From: Podospora comata | Lineage: Eukaryota > Ascomycota > Sordariomycetes > Sordariales > Podosporaceae | NCBI GenBank assembly: GCA_017354895.1 | Contig: CP071495.1 | Coordinates: 1,223,001-1,287,000 of the forward strand | Direction of reading: 5' to 3' | DNA: 64,000 bases | In this document: one piece after another, positions 33,323-44,907 of the stretch | Layout of the letters: every line of letters starts with the position of its first letter | Numbering within the stretch: the stretch's first letter is position 1 | Translations under genes and position numbers: made by a program | The notes under the pieces: model-generated | Databases searched by the model: none | What the model was told of the DNA's origin: nothing | What the model saw: only the letters and a program-made list of their open reading frames with translations

Positions 33323-34343
33323 TTTGTCTGGACTTATGGTAGCTAAACCGGCTGGCTGGCTATGTGCAGTTCGAAAGGTCGAGGATAGGTAGTTGACGGT
33401 AGTGAGGTTATTCGTAAACTTCGAATTTGTGTTTGGAGAAGAGAGGGGAGGGAAGCTTTTCAATTGCCACAACTGTCGTCAATCAACAATTCTCCACACA
33501 CACAAGCGTTGCTGATGCGGGTCGGGGGAAGGAGAGCTTTCTAGAATTGTCCCCTCCTAATTTTTTTTCCAACCGGGGGGCGGGGGGGGGGGCCCTTGCA
33601 CCCGCTCCGACCGACCGATTTCCTACCTCCGGCTACAGCCGAAAAACTGGGCCGGCCTAGTCCAATCCCTCACCCCCCATTGGTTGTTAAGCCCGCGTAG
33701 CAAACCAAAACTGTGGGGTTACACCCAAACCGTGTAAGTGACCAGCCAGTGACCAGCCTCACCTCAACGTCACTCCCATCTTCACCACAGCAACAACACT
33801 AACAAAACACACATACATACTATGTAGGTACTCATATATTCATCTCTCTCTTCCCCGCCCCCCCCAAAAAAAGCTTCATAAAGTAATATCACTCTCTATT
33901 TCCCCAATCCATCCCTTTCTTTCCCTTCTCAATCATCCATGATATCTCTTTTCTACATACATGACACCCCACCCCCCCAGCCCTGGTTACCCTTCTTCAT
34001 GAGGTCAAGAAAACAAAACAACCCAAATCTAGTCTGTAGCCCAACCGCACAACGTAACAAGAAAAAAAAAGAAATTCCGCTGGAATTGCCCCCATCTGCT
34101 CCCTCTAGACTCCCCGCATCGAAACCAAAAAAAAGCAAAACAAATAAAAGTAGAAAAAGCCACTTAGGCAAAGAAAAAAAAAGGATGTCGTCGGAGTCTG
34201 TGAGTTTGTGCGTGCATGTAAACATCTGGTGTCCGTGACTGCCCCAAATCCCATAACCTTTACACCACGTTGAGTGTCTGGCAGAATCTCGTGAAGCGAA
34301 TAAAAATGCGAATAATGGCTTTTGCCCGGCCACCCTCCTCGTT
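33323..34343. other. hsp10 promoter and kinase 3' flank
   Basis: About 1 kb. It holds the HSE-like site, a G/C homopolymer run at 33575-33594 and A-rich stretches near 34060-34190 that are probably 3' UTR of the kinase gene. No gene recognised. Confidence 0.5.
33539..33546. promoter_or_regulatory. Heat-shock-element-like site upstream of hsp10
   Basis: TTCTAGAA, two inverted nGAAn units, 217 bases upstream of the hsp10 ATG. HSF binds arrays of such units; only two are perfectly spaced here. Confidence 0.4.
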
Positions 34344-37016
34344 TTATTTCGGAGCAGGAGGCGTAGGCGGCTCCAACACATGCGTATGATCATCAGCATT
34401 AACCACCTGCCCCGGTCCAACCTGCCGACAAATAACTGTATCCGACACCCAAGGGTCCTCCAAAATCTCGCTCATCTGAGCGCGCGTTTTTGGGTCGAGA
34501 TCGAGCATGCGCCCAATGACATGCCGGCTTTCCCTGGGCAACAGTCGAAGGATACGCCACGGGCCGCGGATGACTTCCTTCTTTTCGCCGCCGTCTTGGC
34601 CAGACGGCCGCTTCTCCTCGCTCTTGGACTTTTCAGGCGCAGGTTGTCCTTCGACAAAAGCTCTCTCAGGCGTGTTGTTCAAAGCGGTCATGGATGCGGA
34701 TGGTGGAAGAATGAGCTTCTTCGGGTCGTGACCAGGCGTTGGATCGGCAGCAAAGAGCTTGAACGAGCTATCGGTTAGACGGGGAAGCTTCCAGGGGAAG
34801 CGTCTGAGCGTCATGCAGCAGTAGATGATGGCCAACGACCAGATATCTACCGCTTGTGGGTCGTACTTCTTTTCGTCGTAGACCTCAGGCGCAAGATATG
34901 GATCTGAGCCGACGATACCTGTACATCAACCAGTCAGTAAACTGCCGCATGGCAACACCATTTCCAGGAAGGAAAAAAAAAAAAAAAACTCACCAGAAGC
35001 AAGAACAGTGCTCGTCTCAAAAGGATACTTGAAAACATGGGCACTACCAAAATCGATTATCTTCATGATCCCCCGCTCGCTCACCACCACGTTGTCAAGC
35101 TTCAAATCCCGATGCGCCAGCCCCATGCTGTGAAGATACGTAACACCGCTCAGAATCTGCAAGAAGCAGCAAGTGACTTCTTCTCTCGCCATCTTCCCCG
35201 TCATGACAATGGCAAACAGGTCAAACGGCGCGTATTCCATCACCTCGTACCACTTGCCCTTCTCCTGGACAATGTCAAGCGTCTCAATGATGTTGCCGTG
35301 GTGCAGAGAAGACCCCATGCAGTACTCGGCCGTCAATTTCTTGACGTATTCCCTCTCCGTCTCATATGAGTGGCGGGGTCTGAACTCCTTGACGGCAAAC
35401 ACGGTGCTGTCCTCGGCGCGCTTCATCAACCGCACAGAACCACCCGCTCCAGCTCCCAACACCTTTCCAAGCTTTCCATACTTGGAAGTGAGACCGTGGT
35501 CGTTGTCGAATGGAATCTGGCCGCCCTTTGGCGTCTTGATACCAGACCGAACCGAAGCTGCTGGTGATGAGGTACGCTTGACCTTGCTGCCTGGCCCCAG
35601 CTTGAAGAACCTCTTCAGATCCGCCATGGAGCTATTTCGGCTGTGGATAACGTTGTCGTCGCTGTTGAGGCGCTTGTCTCCGGATATTCTGGGCAGGCTC
35701 AGGGTCGATGAACTGGGCGAGGCGTTCTTGTTCTTTTTCCTGGTGAACATGAAGCGGGACTCAATTTGTTTTGGTGTTTGACGCTTGCTCGCGGCGTAGG
35801 GGTCATTAGCCTCTCCAGTTGGCGGTGCTTGTCGGGAATAGAACAGCGAGGCAGCGGCTGCGCGGGACGGACTGCTATCGCGAGACGGTGGGACAGAGCT
35901 GGCGGGTGAGTTGGAACCACTCCCGGCGCCGAGCGAGAACAACCCCTTTCGGTGGTCACCGAGAGCGGAATGGTCTCTTCCATCTGACGTCGCGGGCCTC
36001 CGTGACACCCGCTCTTTTTCGGTCGTTGTAGGATGATGCTGGACGGACAGACGAGCAGGATTGACAGGTGCAGGCTCGTGGAGCGAATCTTGAGGCGTGA
36101 TGATATCTGGCATGCGTCCCAGGCGATCTTGGTTTCCGGCCGGCTCTCTCTTCAGTCCTGCTTCCACATTGTCCGTGCCAGCCGGTGTCAGCGGTGGCGT
36201 ATGCATTTCTGGACTCCTCCTCGTATGACTGCTTGCTTTTAGGTGCGGTGAGCCCTGGTGGCTCGCCGAACTTCTTGTTGCTTCCCGGCTTGGTTCCCGA
36301 GAATCATCGTCGCGCGATGCAGTCTAAAGCCGAGATCGATCAAACGTCAGCCCTAAAGTTCTAGGAAAAAAAGAGACCCTGAAAAGCAAAAGACAAAGTA
36401 AGTTCTGAGACCACCCCACAAGGCCTCGGCTAGATATCTGATCCCATACTAGAATCCGCCACAACCAAGACAAAGACACCATTGATCGATAACCAGACCC
36501 ACACGCCAATAGGCCCGAAAACCTGGAAACCTGGAAACGTCGATACGTACCCTGGATACTGGTAGCGATACTGGCTCGTATGAGAAAATGTTCATGCGGC
36601 GTTCCTGGAGCGGACAATTCCTCAATCGCTCAGAGAGATCACGTATTTCCTCAGATGTGACCCGTCCGGGCTGTCCGAGTGAGACATTGTCTGTGTTGGC
36701 GAGGAGCGATGCATCTTCAGGGGTGATCTCCTGTACCGTCGACTTGAAGCGGACGGCGGGGGAGGATTCGGCAGCGGGTTCGTCTTTTGGGGGAGATATC
36801 TCGATTTTTGAGGGCTCTAGATGATGCGTACGACGTCGAAATCAGCAAGGTGTGTCTTTCGCTAACAAACAGCGGACTGGAAATCCGTGGGGGTTTGGGG
36901 TTGAGTGAGGGGCGATCGAAACAGTGCACAGTGAGTGAGTAGGTAGTGTCCCGGTGAGACTCACCTTTGTTCAGGATCTCGTGCTGCCCTTCCGGCGCCG
37001 GGGCACTGGAAGCCAT
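34344..37016 (-). CDS. HAL5/SAT4(HAL4)/NPR1-type Ser/Thr protein kinase
   Basis: Fungal-specific kinase family that controls plasma-membrane transporters and cation balance. Exons on the minus strand: 37016-36965, 36816-36551, 36323-34994 and 34918-34344; 740 residues, frame closed at all junctions. The first 385 residues are Ser/Pro-rich and disordered with many candidate phosphosites. Kinase domain: glycine loop '[12 protein letters not shown]', Lys418 in 'FAVKEFRP', catalytic 'HRDLKLDN' (Asp512), DFG at 530-532 ('[10 protein letters not shown]'), and '[20 protein letters not shown]', formed across the last intron and diagnostic for the SAT4/HAL group. The tail after the domain continues to 'EPPTPPAPK'. 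The third coding exon carries a G-less poly-T tract just after its donor (intron 34919-34993). Confidence 0.9.
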
Positions 37017-38366
37017 GATGGAGATGGTCTAGAAGATAGCGGTTGCGATTGCGATTGCGCCTGCGCGAAGAGGGAAAGCACGATGATAGTTTGCAGGATC
37101 CAAAGATGGAGACTGGAGGAAGCAGAGCAATCGGGCCCAGAATCCTAGATGACGGACAAGAGACGGCTGCTGGCTGGCTGCGCCTGAACCGCGGCGGAGC
37201 GCCGAGAAGAGAGGTGCGCTATACGCTACGAGGTCGTTGCGACGTGGTGGGGCTCAGTTACTTGTCCGGTACCTGGTTTGCAGTAAGACGCGCCACTCAA
37301 CGTTGGCTGACATCTGCGGGAGGCACGGGTACCCTTCAAGCACCTGAACATCACCACAAGTTCCCAGGGTTCTCCCAGATCCTGAGCGAGGGCGGCCATT
37401 TCCGGGGCCTCACGGGCCCGGCAGTGGGTCTTTTTTTATCAAGTCCCCTGATTTCTTGATCTTGTCCTCTAATTTCTTCCCACGAGCCTGACTCGCAGCG
37501 AGCATTTCACCAGCTTCCAACTACCAGTCTGTGGCGACCAAAGGCATACGCGGATACGGGCGGGATTTCCTCCTTGGGTAAGGCACCTCACGGCTGTTTG
37601 GGACACCAAAAAAAGGCTCACTCACGCACAGTCTTCCAGTGAGAGTTGGGGGAGGGGGGCATGGGGGGCACCGACGTAATGGAGGGGTCTCCATATCTCG
37701 GATACATGTGAGGCTCACTCCGGAAGGTGGGCTGGTTGAGAAAATGATCTCTCCGATCTCGTCATCCATCTTATCGGATCCAATGTTTCTTCTCTTTCCA
37801 ATCAGAAGCTAGAAACTGCCAACAACAAGCAGCCAACGAGCTCGAACACGTGTGAGTCGCATGGTGATTGAGATACATAATTCCGAGAGTCGGTTCAATC
37901 GGGGCTCGGCACGCGAATCTTGTCCTTCAGTGACATGTTCACGGACAACAACGACACCCCGGCCTCCGTCCCAGCCTTGTCTCCGCTGTCCGCTGTCCAC
38001 AGAACCCGGAGACCGGCGCGCGACACCAAGAACCACCGGAAACACGTCTCGCAGCATTCATCCCGTCTTGTCTCTAACGGCCAAGTTCCACGAGATCTGG
38101 GTTTTGTCTCAAGTTTGTGATCAAAAGCTCGGGCGAATCTATCAAGGTACCTACGAGGCAAAGCGGTAAGTGGGGAAGCTGCACACCCACCCGTGCTCCC
38201 ACTATCAGCACATGGTACCTCTTGAAATCATACAACTGGTGGTACATGGTGATATATATACAAAACCACAGCTACAATGCTATGGCTATTCCCGTCTCTT
38301 GTCGGATATCAAGATGTTTTGCAAACAACCGTAACGCCCCCAAACCCAGCCTGTCCTCTGACCCCT
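37017..38366. other. Kinase promoter and uL11m 3' flank
   Basis: 1.35 kb without a recognisable gene. It contains a TATATATACAAA stretch at 38252-38263 near the uL11m 3' end. Confidence 0.5.
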
Positions 38367-38915
38367 CTAAGCAACCACAGAGATGCCCATCCCCCTGGCT
38401 TGCCAGACAATCGATCTGCAAATACCTTCTAATGACAGACCTGACAACCGGGGCTCTGACTGCTTGATCTTTGCAATCTCATAGACATGCTTGAGGCTAA
38501 CCGACCCAACAGTCTCGTGGCCTGGCTTCTGGGCACCTTTCCTCTTGCCCTTCTTTCCAATCGGGACGTCGGCCGCATTGAGCAACAGCCATGATGTTTG
38601 AGGCGTCCTGATCTCGAAGTGGAAGGTTCTGTCGGGCCGGACGGTGACTCGGACGGGCAATGGCGTTCCGACGTTGATGTGTGTCGTCCTCGCATTAAAC
38701 TCCTACATATCCCCCTTATGTCAACATTTCGATGCCGAGCTCCCCCTTCCTCCTCCCTCTTGATTTTGACCGACCTTGCAGAAATCCATCGACTTGATAC
38801 CCTTGGAACCGAGGGCAGGACCGACGGGAGGACTAGGACTGGCTTGGCCGGCGCCGACAATGATCTTGACGACCTGCTCGAGGCCCTTGGCACCACCTGC
38901 CGCTGCCTTGGACAT
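38367..38915 (-). CDS. mrpl19: Mitochondrial large-subunit ribosomal protein uL11m
   Basis: Component of the L7/L12 stalk base of the mitochondrial ribosome that binds the GTPase-centre rRNA. Exons on the minus strand 38915-38775 and 38702-38367, phase 0, 158 residues. Typical bacterial-type L11 sequence: '[20 protein letters not shown]' with the conserved proline pair, 'FCKEFNART' formed across the intron, '[16 protein letters not shown]' and C-terminal '[19 protein letters not shown]'. No long presequence is evident, as in other fungal uL11m. Divergent from svf1 with 538 bases between starts. Symbol follows yeast usage. Confidence 0.92.
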
Positions 38916-39453
38916 TGTGAGGCTCGGTATCGACGGTTGTTCGGGAGGGAAATAATCGGTGACTCGGTCCGAGGGTGCAATGGCGTCGCGAAAAGGCGTG
39001 GGTTGACAGCTCCGGAGCTGGGGTAGTGAGGTTCTCGCGAGCGGCGCCGAGCTGCTCCAGACCAAAAATTTCGGGTGGGCGGTAGCACCGCTTCAGCCAC
39101 AGCCGATGTGCCCGTTCTTGGAACTTCCAGGAGCGGTTTCAGCCACAAGTCAGACTTCTGGATGCGCGGCGTAGTGGGGCTTTTTCAGAGAGAACCCCTG
39201 TTTTAATGGGACCCGTGCGTTGGGGCGGAGGAGCAGTGACGTCCAGTGGATGATAGCGTGCCACCAAATACAGCGGATAGGAGATTAGCCCCTCCTCTTT
39301 CCATCTTTTATTCGAGGATCTCTTTTGACGGCGGTGAACGGCTTTAGACCTTGCTCTTTTCACTCTCTCTCCATTTCGACCCAAAGCACGGTTTTGACGA
39401 TTATTATCGCAACGGCATCTTTTCACCCCTTCCTTCGCAAACAAACCGCAAAC
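38916..39453. promoter_or_regulatory. Shared promoter region uL11m / svf1
   Basis: 538-bp divergent intergenic region with both start codons facing outwards, so regulatory sites may be shared. No clear TATA box seen. Confidence 0.5.
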
Positions 39454-40781
39454 ATGTTCAAGTGGGCGCAGCAGCAGTAAGAACCTCTCCATGGACGGAC
39501 TGTCGTTGTATTGGTCGACTGACACCCCTTTTTTTCTCCCTTAGGCTCGCCAACGTTGCCGGCACCAAGGAGCCCATCTATGGCCCTGAGGCAATCCAGT
39601 CCGTTGCCGTCGAGGCCGAGACCACACCCTATACCGAGCTCACCCGCGATGACCTGAAATGGCAGGCCATGACCTCGACCAGCGTCGAGACCCAGAGCTT
39701 CTACCTCATGGCTGACAACGGTCAGCTCGGGTTTGCCCAAGTCATCTATAGTAACGTGGCGTAAGCTTCATATGTGAGAGCGACCCCTCTGCGCACACGC
39801 TGACACGCTGCATCATGCAGGGGCATCCACACGACCTGCCAGTTCAACTGCAAGCTCTTTAGCTTCGATTCCTCGAAGCCCCACCTCTGGTGCTCGACCC
39901 AGCTCACCAACCCCGACTTCAGCGAGGACAAGAGTAGCTTCTTCGCCGACGACTGCGCCGTCGAGCTCTCCGAGGACGGAACCACCTACACAATCAAGTC
40001 GATGAACGACGACCGGGCCATCGTCAACTTGACCATCAAGCGGGCCGGTCCCGGCTTCCAGGTCGGCAAGACGGGCAAGACGCTGTTTGGCACCGATCTC
40101 AAGAACCCATGGGGCACCATGCGTCATGCTTTCTGGCCACGCTGCACAGCCGAGGGCACCATCAGCACCAAGGAGGGGCCGGTCGATTTCAAGGGCAAGG
40201 CCACGTACATCATGGCTCTCCAGGGCATGAAGCCTCACCACGCGGCGGCCAAATGGAACTTTGTCGACTTCCAGGGTCCCACTTACACGGCTGTGGTGAT
40301 GAATTTTACCACTCCTCCTTCCTACGGCTCGACCGAGGTGACGATTGGTGGTATTGTCAAGGATGGGGAGATCGTCATGGCCAACTGCAAGAGCACAGTT
40401 ACTCACACCAAGTCGAAGAGCGACGGGGAGAACGGGTGGCCCGAGCCCGAGACCATCAAGTACACTTGGACGGGAACGACCAAGGATGGCAAGCCGGTCG
40501 AGGCTTCGTTGGAGGGTGCTTTGGAGAAGAGGCTCGACAGGATAGACGTCATGGCCGAGGTGCCTGGATTTGTGAAGCAGATTGTTTCGAGCGCTGCCGG
40601 AACAAAGCCTTATATCTACCAGGTACGTCTTTTTGTCGCAGTGGTCGTTTTACAGGTCAAGTGCTAACATGAAACGTAGTACTACCCCCAACAAAAACTC
40701 ACTCTCAAGATCAAGGTCGACGGCCAAGAAGTCAGCGAGCAGGGCACCGTCTTTGCCGAGTCCACCTTTATTTCCGAGTGA
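39454..40781 (+). CDS. svf1: Survival factor 1 (Svf1, lipocalin-like)
   Basis: Soluble two-domain lipocalin-like protein; yeast Svf1 is needed for survival of oxidative and cold stress and has been linked to non-vesicular ceramide transfer from ER to Golgi. Exons 39454-39476, 39545-39760, 39821-40622 and 40680-40781; 380 residues, family-typical. The short first exon encodes 'MFKWAQQQ', an amphipathic N-terminus. '[11 protein letters not shown]', '[17 protein letters not shown]', '[20 protein letters not shown]' and '[20 protein letters not shown]' are Svf1 signatures. The gene ends '[11 protein letters not shown]'. An unspliced third intron would stop the frame shortly after 40622, which supports the last exon. 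Confidence 0.93.
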
Positions 40782-41473
40782 TTTTTTTTTACAAGTCAAC
40801 TTGTTTGGAATTACGACGGGAAGTTGAGTTATACACATCTGGAGTTGGCGTTTCGAGGTGTGTCTGATGAGCAGAGAGAGCGTTCTCATGACAAAGCCAC
40901 GAAGGTATATAAACAATTACATCCCCCTGAAGGAAATAGTGATGGGGGGTCGAATAATGATGTTGGAGCAGGAGAGGGGGAGATCTCTCACAAACACCGA
41001 GAGCCGTAGATGGGGGGTTGGTGGTCATGATATGGGACTCGGTTTAATATAATTGATTCTTGTTGTTTAGGTTTTCTACAGTTCATTGTGCTCTTAAGAC
41101 CAATTGTTCCGCTTGCTTTTTCATATATATTTATTACCATCCGTTTGCATTGTTGATAAATATATTAGAATACTAATATTCTCAGCTTTGGTTTTTAGAC
41201 AGCAGCCTTAACAGCCACCCAGCGACTTTGCCAAGGCCTCCTGTTAGTGAGGCGCACGAGCCAATAGGGACGAGTTATGCTTGATTTCAAGCGTTGTTCG
41301 CCACTCACTCACTTCATTCCCCGACTTACCTACCTTTCCTTGTTGTTTAGCTCACCACCATCACCTACCGTTCCAGTTCAATTGTTGCGCGCCATGACCT
41401 GTTTTGTCGATATCTACTGAGTGTTGTTTGTTTACGATTTCAATTTCAATTTCTACAAGAAGTCGCAAAGACA
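40782..41473. other. Spacer svf1 / H4 variant
   Basis: About 690 bases; AT-rich from 41040 to 41190, with CT-rich leader-like sequence before the next start. No canonical histone gene partner lies here. Confidence 0.5.
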
Positions 41474-42385
41474 ATGCCGCCTACTTTGCCGGCCAGAGGT
41501 GGTCCCTCCTCGTCGAGGGCCAAGGCGGTGATGAGGAGTGTTGGGGGGAAGGCGCCGCTCGGGGCTGGGAAGGGGAAGGTGGGGGCCAAGAGGCATAGGA
41601 AGATTTTGAAGGACACGATTCAGGGGATTAGTGAGTCTTATCATTGATGATGATGGGGGGTTGGGGATGAATGAAATGCTAATTATTTTGGGGGGATAGC
41701 TAAACCTGCGATTCGGTCTGTTTTTGTTATAGTTGTTTTTTGGGCGGGGGGGGCGGGGGGGAAGGGGGGGCAAGGTGGTGAGTCGCGAGTCCAGTTGGTT
41801 TGTGAGAGTTGAGGATGTGACTTGTCAAGAACACACGAACCATGGGATCACAAGCTGGGATGGCGGATATGTTGCTTTGCGACTTTTCGTTCCGAGCGAC
41901 TTGCTTCCCCCCTACCCGACCGACCACCACCACCTTCAAAACATCAGACCGAAGAGTTTACCTGCTAACATATACATCATCCAGTCGTCTCGCCCGCCGC
42001 GGTGGCGTTAAGCGTATCTCGGGGATGATCTACGAGGAGGTCCGTAAGGTTCTCAAGGATAGGCTTTCAGTGGTATGTTTTTGCCCACCACCACCACCCA
42101 CTCTCCTCCCTTCTTTGACAGGACTAATATGTTGATAGATCCTGAAGGATATCACTACTTATACCGAGCATCGCGGTGCGAAGACCGTCACGGTCGAGGA
42201 TGTTAGTCCCCCCCACCCCGCCCCAACCTCCATTGATCCAACTGACAGAGAGATAGGTCATCTTTGCCCTCCGCCGTATCGGTCGTCCGATCTATGGTTT
42301 TGATCCCGAGACTTATACTGCCCCTACGACGGGAATGAAGAGAAAGGCGATTGCGGGCGCGTCGCAGGATATGGATGAAGACTAA
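41474..42385 (+). CDS. hH4v: Divergent histone H4 variant
   Basis: Nucleosome core protein of the H4 fold but not canonical H4. Exons 41474-41630, 41700-41715, 41985-42072, 42139-42201 and 42257-42385; 150 residues against 103 for H4. The segment from 'GAKRHRKIL' through 'TKPAIRRLARRGGVKRIS' is nearly canonical (helix 1, L1 and start of helix 2). After it, helices 2-3 diverge ('KVLKDRLSVILKDITTYTEH', 'TVTVEDVIFALRRIGRPIYG'). The N-tail is about 22 residues longer ('MPPTLPARGGPSSSRAKAVM...') and lacks the GKGGKGLGK repeat. A new acidic-ended C-tail of about 30 residues follows YGF. Exon 2 is only 16 nt. Intron 2 (269 nt) carries a G-rich run. An H4 variant gene is known from Neurospora crassa, and this looks like its orthologue; function is not established. 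Confidence 0.88.
41742..41770 (+). other. G-quadruplex-prone G-run in H4-variant intron 2
   Basis: Four runs of 3-8 G separated by single C or AA, on the coding strand of the intron. Confidence 0.7.
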
Positions 42386-43326
42386 GGTCATAAATTCGTC
42401 TGTCGGAAATCTTTCCTAGTTATTCTGTCAACGGCGTTTTGGGGGTGTGGGATATGGACAGAACACAAGGTTGGCGTTTTGGGAGGATAGGCTGTTGCGG
42501 GGATTTTTCACTCGGTTTATTTCCTTTGCCGCGGGCATCTCAAACTACAACGGATTCTGGAGGCAATTGGCAAACCATTGGTTCTTGCCATTAGGGATAA
42601 ACATGTTGGTCACGGGGCACATACTATTTGGGATGGGATGGGCCGGCAGATGTGTGTACACCGAGTTTGCAAGGGTTGCAATTGTTTTAGGAGAATTCAA
42701 AGTTGGTACCTTATTGAACCTCACTGCTGGGTTTGTGATGTGAGCGGGTGTCTCGGGAGGATTTGTTGACTTCGCAACCCAACCGGATTGATGTCAGCCC
42801 CCTTTTCAAACTTATCACCACAAAACAAAAATTCCACTCTATACACACCCACGCAACCATGAAAAGCAAATGTGATAAATCAGGTATAGATAATATTAAT
42901 GTAGGACTCTTTAGCGAAAGTCTATGTGGTATCTCTTGAATGAATAACGATTGGTTGTTGTTATTGTTGTTGTTGTTGTTGTTCCTGTTGTAATGGCAAA
43001 AGAGATTCGTCAAAAATCATCACCAAAACCGCCAGACCAACCCGCCAGAAATTTGATAAGAGATCGAATGAGTTGTTATTGTTGTTGTTGTTGTGGTATC
43101 GCAGATTCCCTCCCGCCCCCCCCGCCCCCCCCCCAAAAAAAAGTAGATGGCCAGAAACAGAACGCCGTTGCCCCAAACCCAGTATCCAAAAAGAAGCAAT
43201 TTGCCGTGTGTAAAAAAGCGATTGTGTAGTTCCCGCCCAGCCCATGGTATCAAACCCAACAAATAAAAATGAAAACCCTTTTTCCACCGTCTCTATCCCC
43301 TCCCTCTCTTCCCAAGCTCGTCAGAT
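42386..43326. other. Convergent spacer with (TTG)n tracts
   Basis: About 940 bases between convergent genes. Simple TTG repeats at 42954-42981 and 43073-43093, and a C-run at 43110-43133. Probably both 3' UTRs; no gene seen. Confidence 0.55.
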
Positions 43327-44235
43327 TCATCTCCTCTTCCCATTCCCAAACTCACTCACCACCCTCTCCAGCGCCTGCGCCGCCTTTCTTTCCGACCTCC
43401 TCAACCACCCCCGGTTCAACCACTCCGGCAACACCATCTCCTCCTCCCTTTCTCCCTGTCTATTGTCCTCCCCCCTCCCCCCCACAGGAATCAACCCCGC
43501 ATTAGCATGCCCCCTCGCAAACCCCACCTCCCCATCCCTCCCACATCTTTCTTTCGTCAACCTAACCGCCTCCCTCAGCATATCCCCCCCCAACCCCTTC
43601 CCTCTATATCTCGACTTGACCGTCCAAGCCCTGATCACTCCCTTCCCCCCCTTGAACGAACTCAAACTGCCCCTCTGTTTATGCCTCTTGAAATTGGGAT
43701 CTGACTGCCCCGCCGGACGGGAAATATGCAACACCGTGACCCCAATAATCTCCCCCCCGTACCGGCAGGCAATAACGGTGTCCTGATCTTCGGGAGAGTC
43801 TGACCCGAGAAAGGAAGGGGTGATGCTTTCGGCGAGGCGGATGAATGGGGAGGTGAGGTACCGTACGGTAAGGAGGTATGTCGTTACCAATGACGAAAGG
43901 ATCATCAGTTTTGTTCCGAGGTCGGATGAGGAGAGGAAGAAGTGGTAGGTTATGGCCAAGGCGGCGATGAGGGAGGAGAGGGGGAGGGGGTGGGTGATTA
44001 TATGGCTCGAGGCGGTTTGTCTTTGTTGGGCGATGCTATCGGCGATGAGCTTCAACGCCGCGGTTTTGTCGGGCTTGGAGGTCAGGACTTCGAGAGTCAA
44101 GGGGGGGATCTCATCTTCTTCGTCGAGGGTGGTGGTTGGGATCGGCGTTGCTGGGCGGGAATGGGACTGGGGGGTTGGTGGTGACCTTCGGAGAGAAGAG
44201 GGTGCTAGGTTGGGGGTTGATGGGTTGGAGGACAT
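43327..44235 (-). CDS. Membrane-anchored GNAT-family N-acetyltransferase
   Basis: Hypothetical fungal protein, 302 residues from 'MSSNPSTPNLAPSSLRR'; an in-frame ATG 19 codons earlier (44292) is possible. The Ser/Pro-rich N-terminus is followed by two closely spaced hydrophobic segments ('LSSLIAALAITYHFFL' and 'LMILSSLVTTYLLTV', about residues 90-130), then a GNAT core with strand 'DTVIACRYGGEIIGVTVLHI' and acetyl-CoA motif 'AWTVKSRYRGKGLGGDMLRE' (R-x-x-G-x-G). Two TM helices before a GNAT fold suggest an enzyme on the cytosolic face of ER or another membrane. Substrate unknown. Single exon, convergent with the H4 variant. Confidence 0.75.
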   Translation of the reverse strand: MSSNPSTPNLAPSSLRRSPPTPQSHSRPATPIPTTTLDEEDEIPPLTLEVLTSKPDKTAALKLIADSIAQQRQTASSHIITHPLPLSSLIAALAITYHFFLSSSDLGTKLMILSSLVTTYLLTVRYLTSPFIRLAESITPSFLGSDSPEDQDTVIACRYGGEIIGVTVLHISRPAGQSDPNFKRHKQRGSLSSFKGGKGVIRAWTVKSRYRGKGLGGDMLREAVRLTKERCGRDGEVGFARGHANAGLIPVGGRGEDNRQGEREEEMVLPEWLNRGWLRRSERKAAQALERVVSEFGNGKRR

Positions 44236-44759
44236 GGCGCTGTGGGGGAGGACGAGGTTGGCGCGGAGGAAGGTGAAGAATGCTATTGACATGAAAATGT
44301 AAGTTTGGTGTCATTGATCAAGGTATTTTGTTAAGAGTTTAAGCGACGTGAAAAATCTGGGCTGGATCGGAAATGTAACGGTGATGTTTCTGGTGGATAT
44401 GGCAGTTGGGGCTTGGTGGGTGGGATTGAATGATGCCCCGCACCGGGATTTTTGGTTTCCCCCTTTGGAGATTTTTCTCTCCCACGGCAGTAATGTGTCG
44501 CGTGAGAAGTCAAGGTGGGAAAGGGGGACAAATCTCCAGAGACAGGATAAACGAGGTGCGATATTGAATGTAACTGAGCCCCAATTTATTTCCCGAGACA
44601 AGACAACATGAAATATGTCTCTTGAAGAGTGGTGACATAACTCTCTCCTGAATAGCGCGGCATGTTGACATTGGGAAATTTTTCTTGGGCCGAAGGGTCC
44701 CAATAGAGGGGTAGGTAGACTCTAATGACAACAGAAAGATGAGAAAGAAATGGACTCAC

Positions 44760-44907
44760 CAGTACTCGTCTTCAACGCGGGCATGGCATTAATCCTGTCG
44801 ACAATGGAGTTGGGGTGGCAGGCGCTCAGGTCGAGCTCGGTGACGGCCTGGGGTGATCCGTCCATGTCATAGACCGAGTATGCGTATCCGTATGTGCTGG
44901 ATTTCAT
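44760..44907 (-). CDS. Possible first coding exon of a small gene
   Basis: A 49-codon minus-strand exon from ATG 44907 to a GTGAGT donor, beginning 'MKSSTYGYAYSVYDMDG' and ending 'INAMPALKTST', preceded by a CAG acceptor about 48 bases upstream and a plausible non-coding leader exon near 45150. Codon use looks genuine. No convincing next exon was found: the nearest acceptor leaves a 38-nt intron, which is too short. It may be a small unassigned protein gene or a chance frame. Confidence 0.3.

Noticed and set aside
44311-44731. Downstream exon for the small gene at 44760-44907
   Set aside because: The only acceptor nearby leaves a 38-nt intron, below the usual fungal minimum; the frame has no family resemblance.
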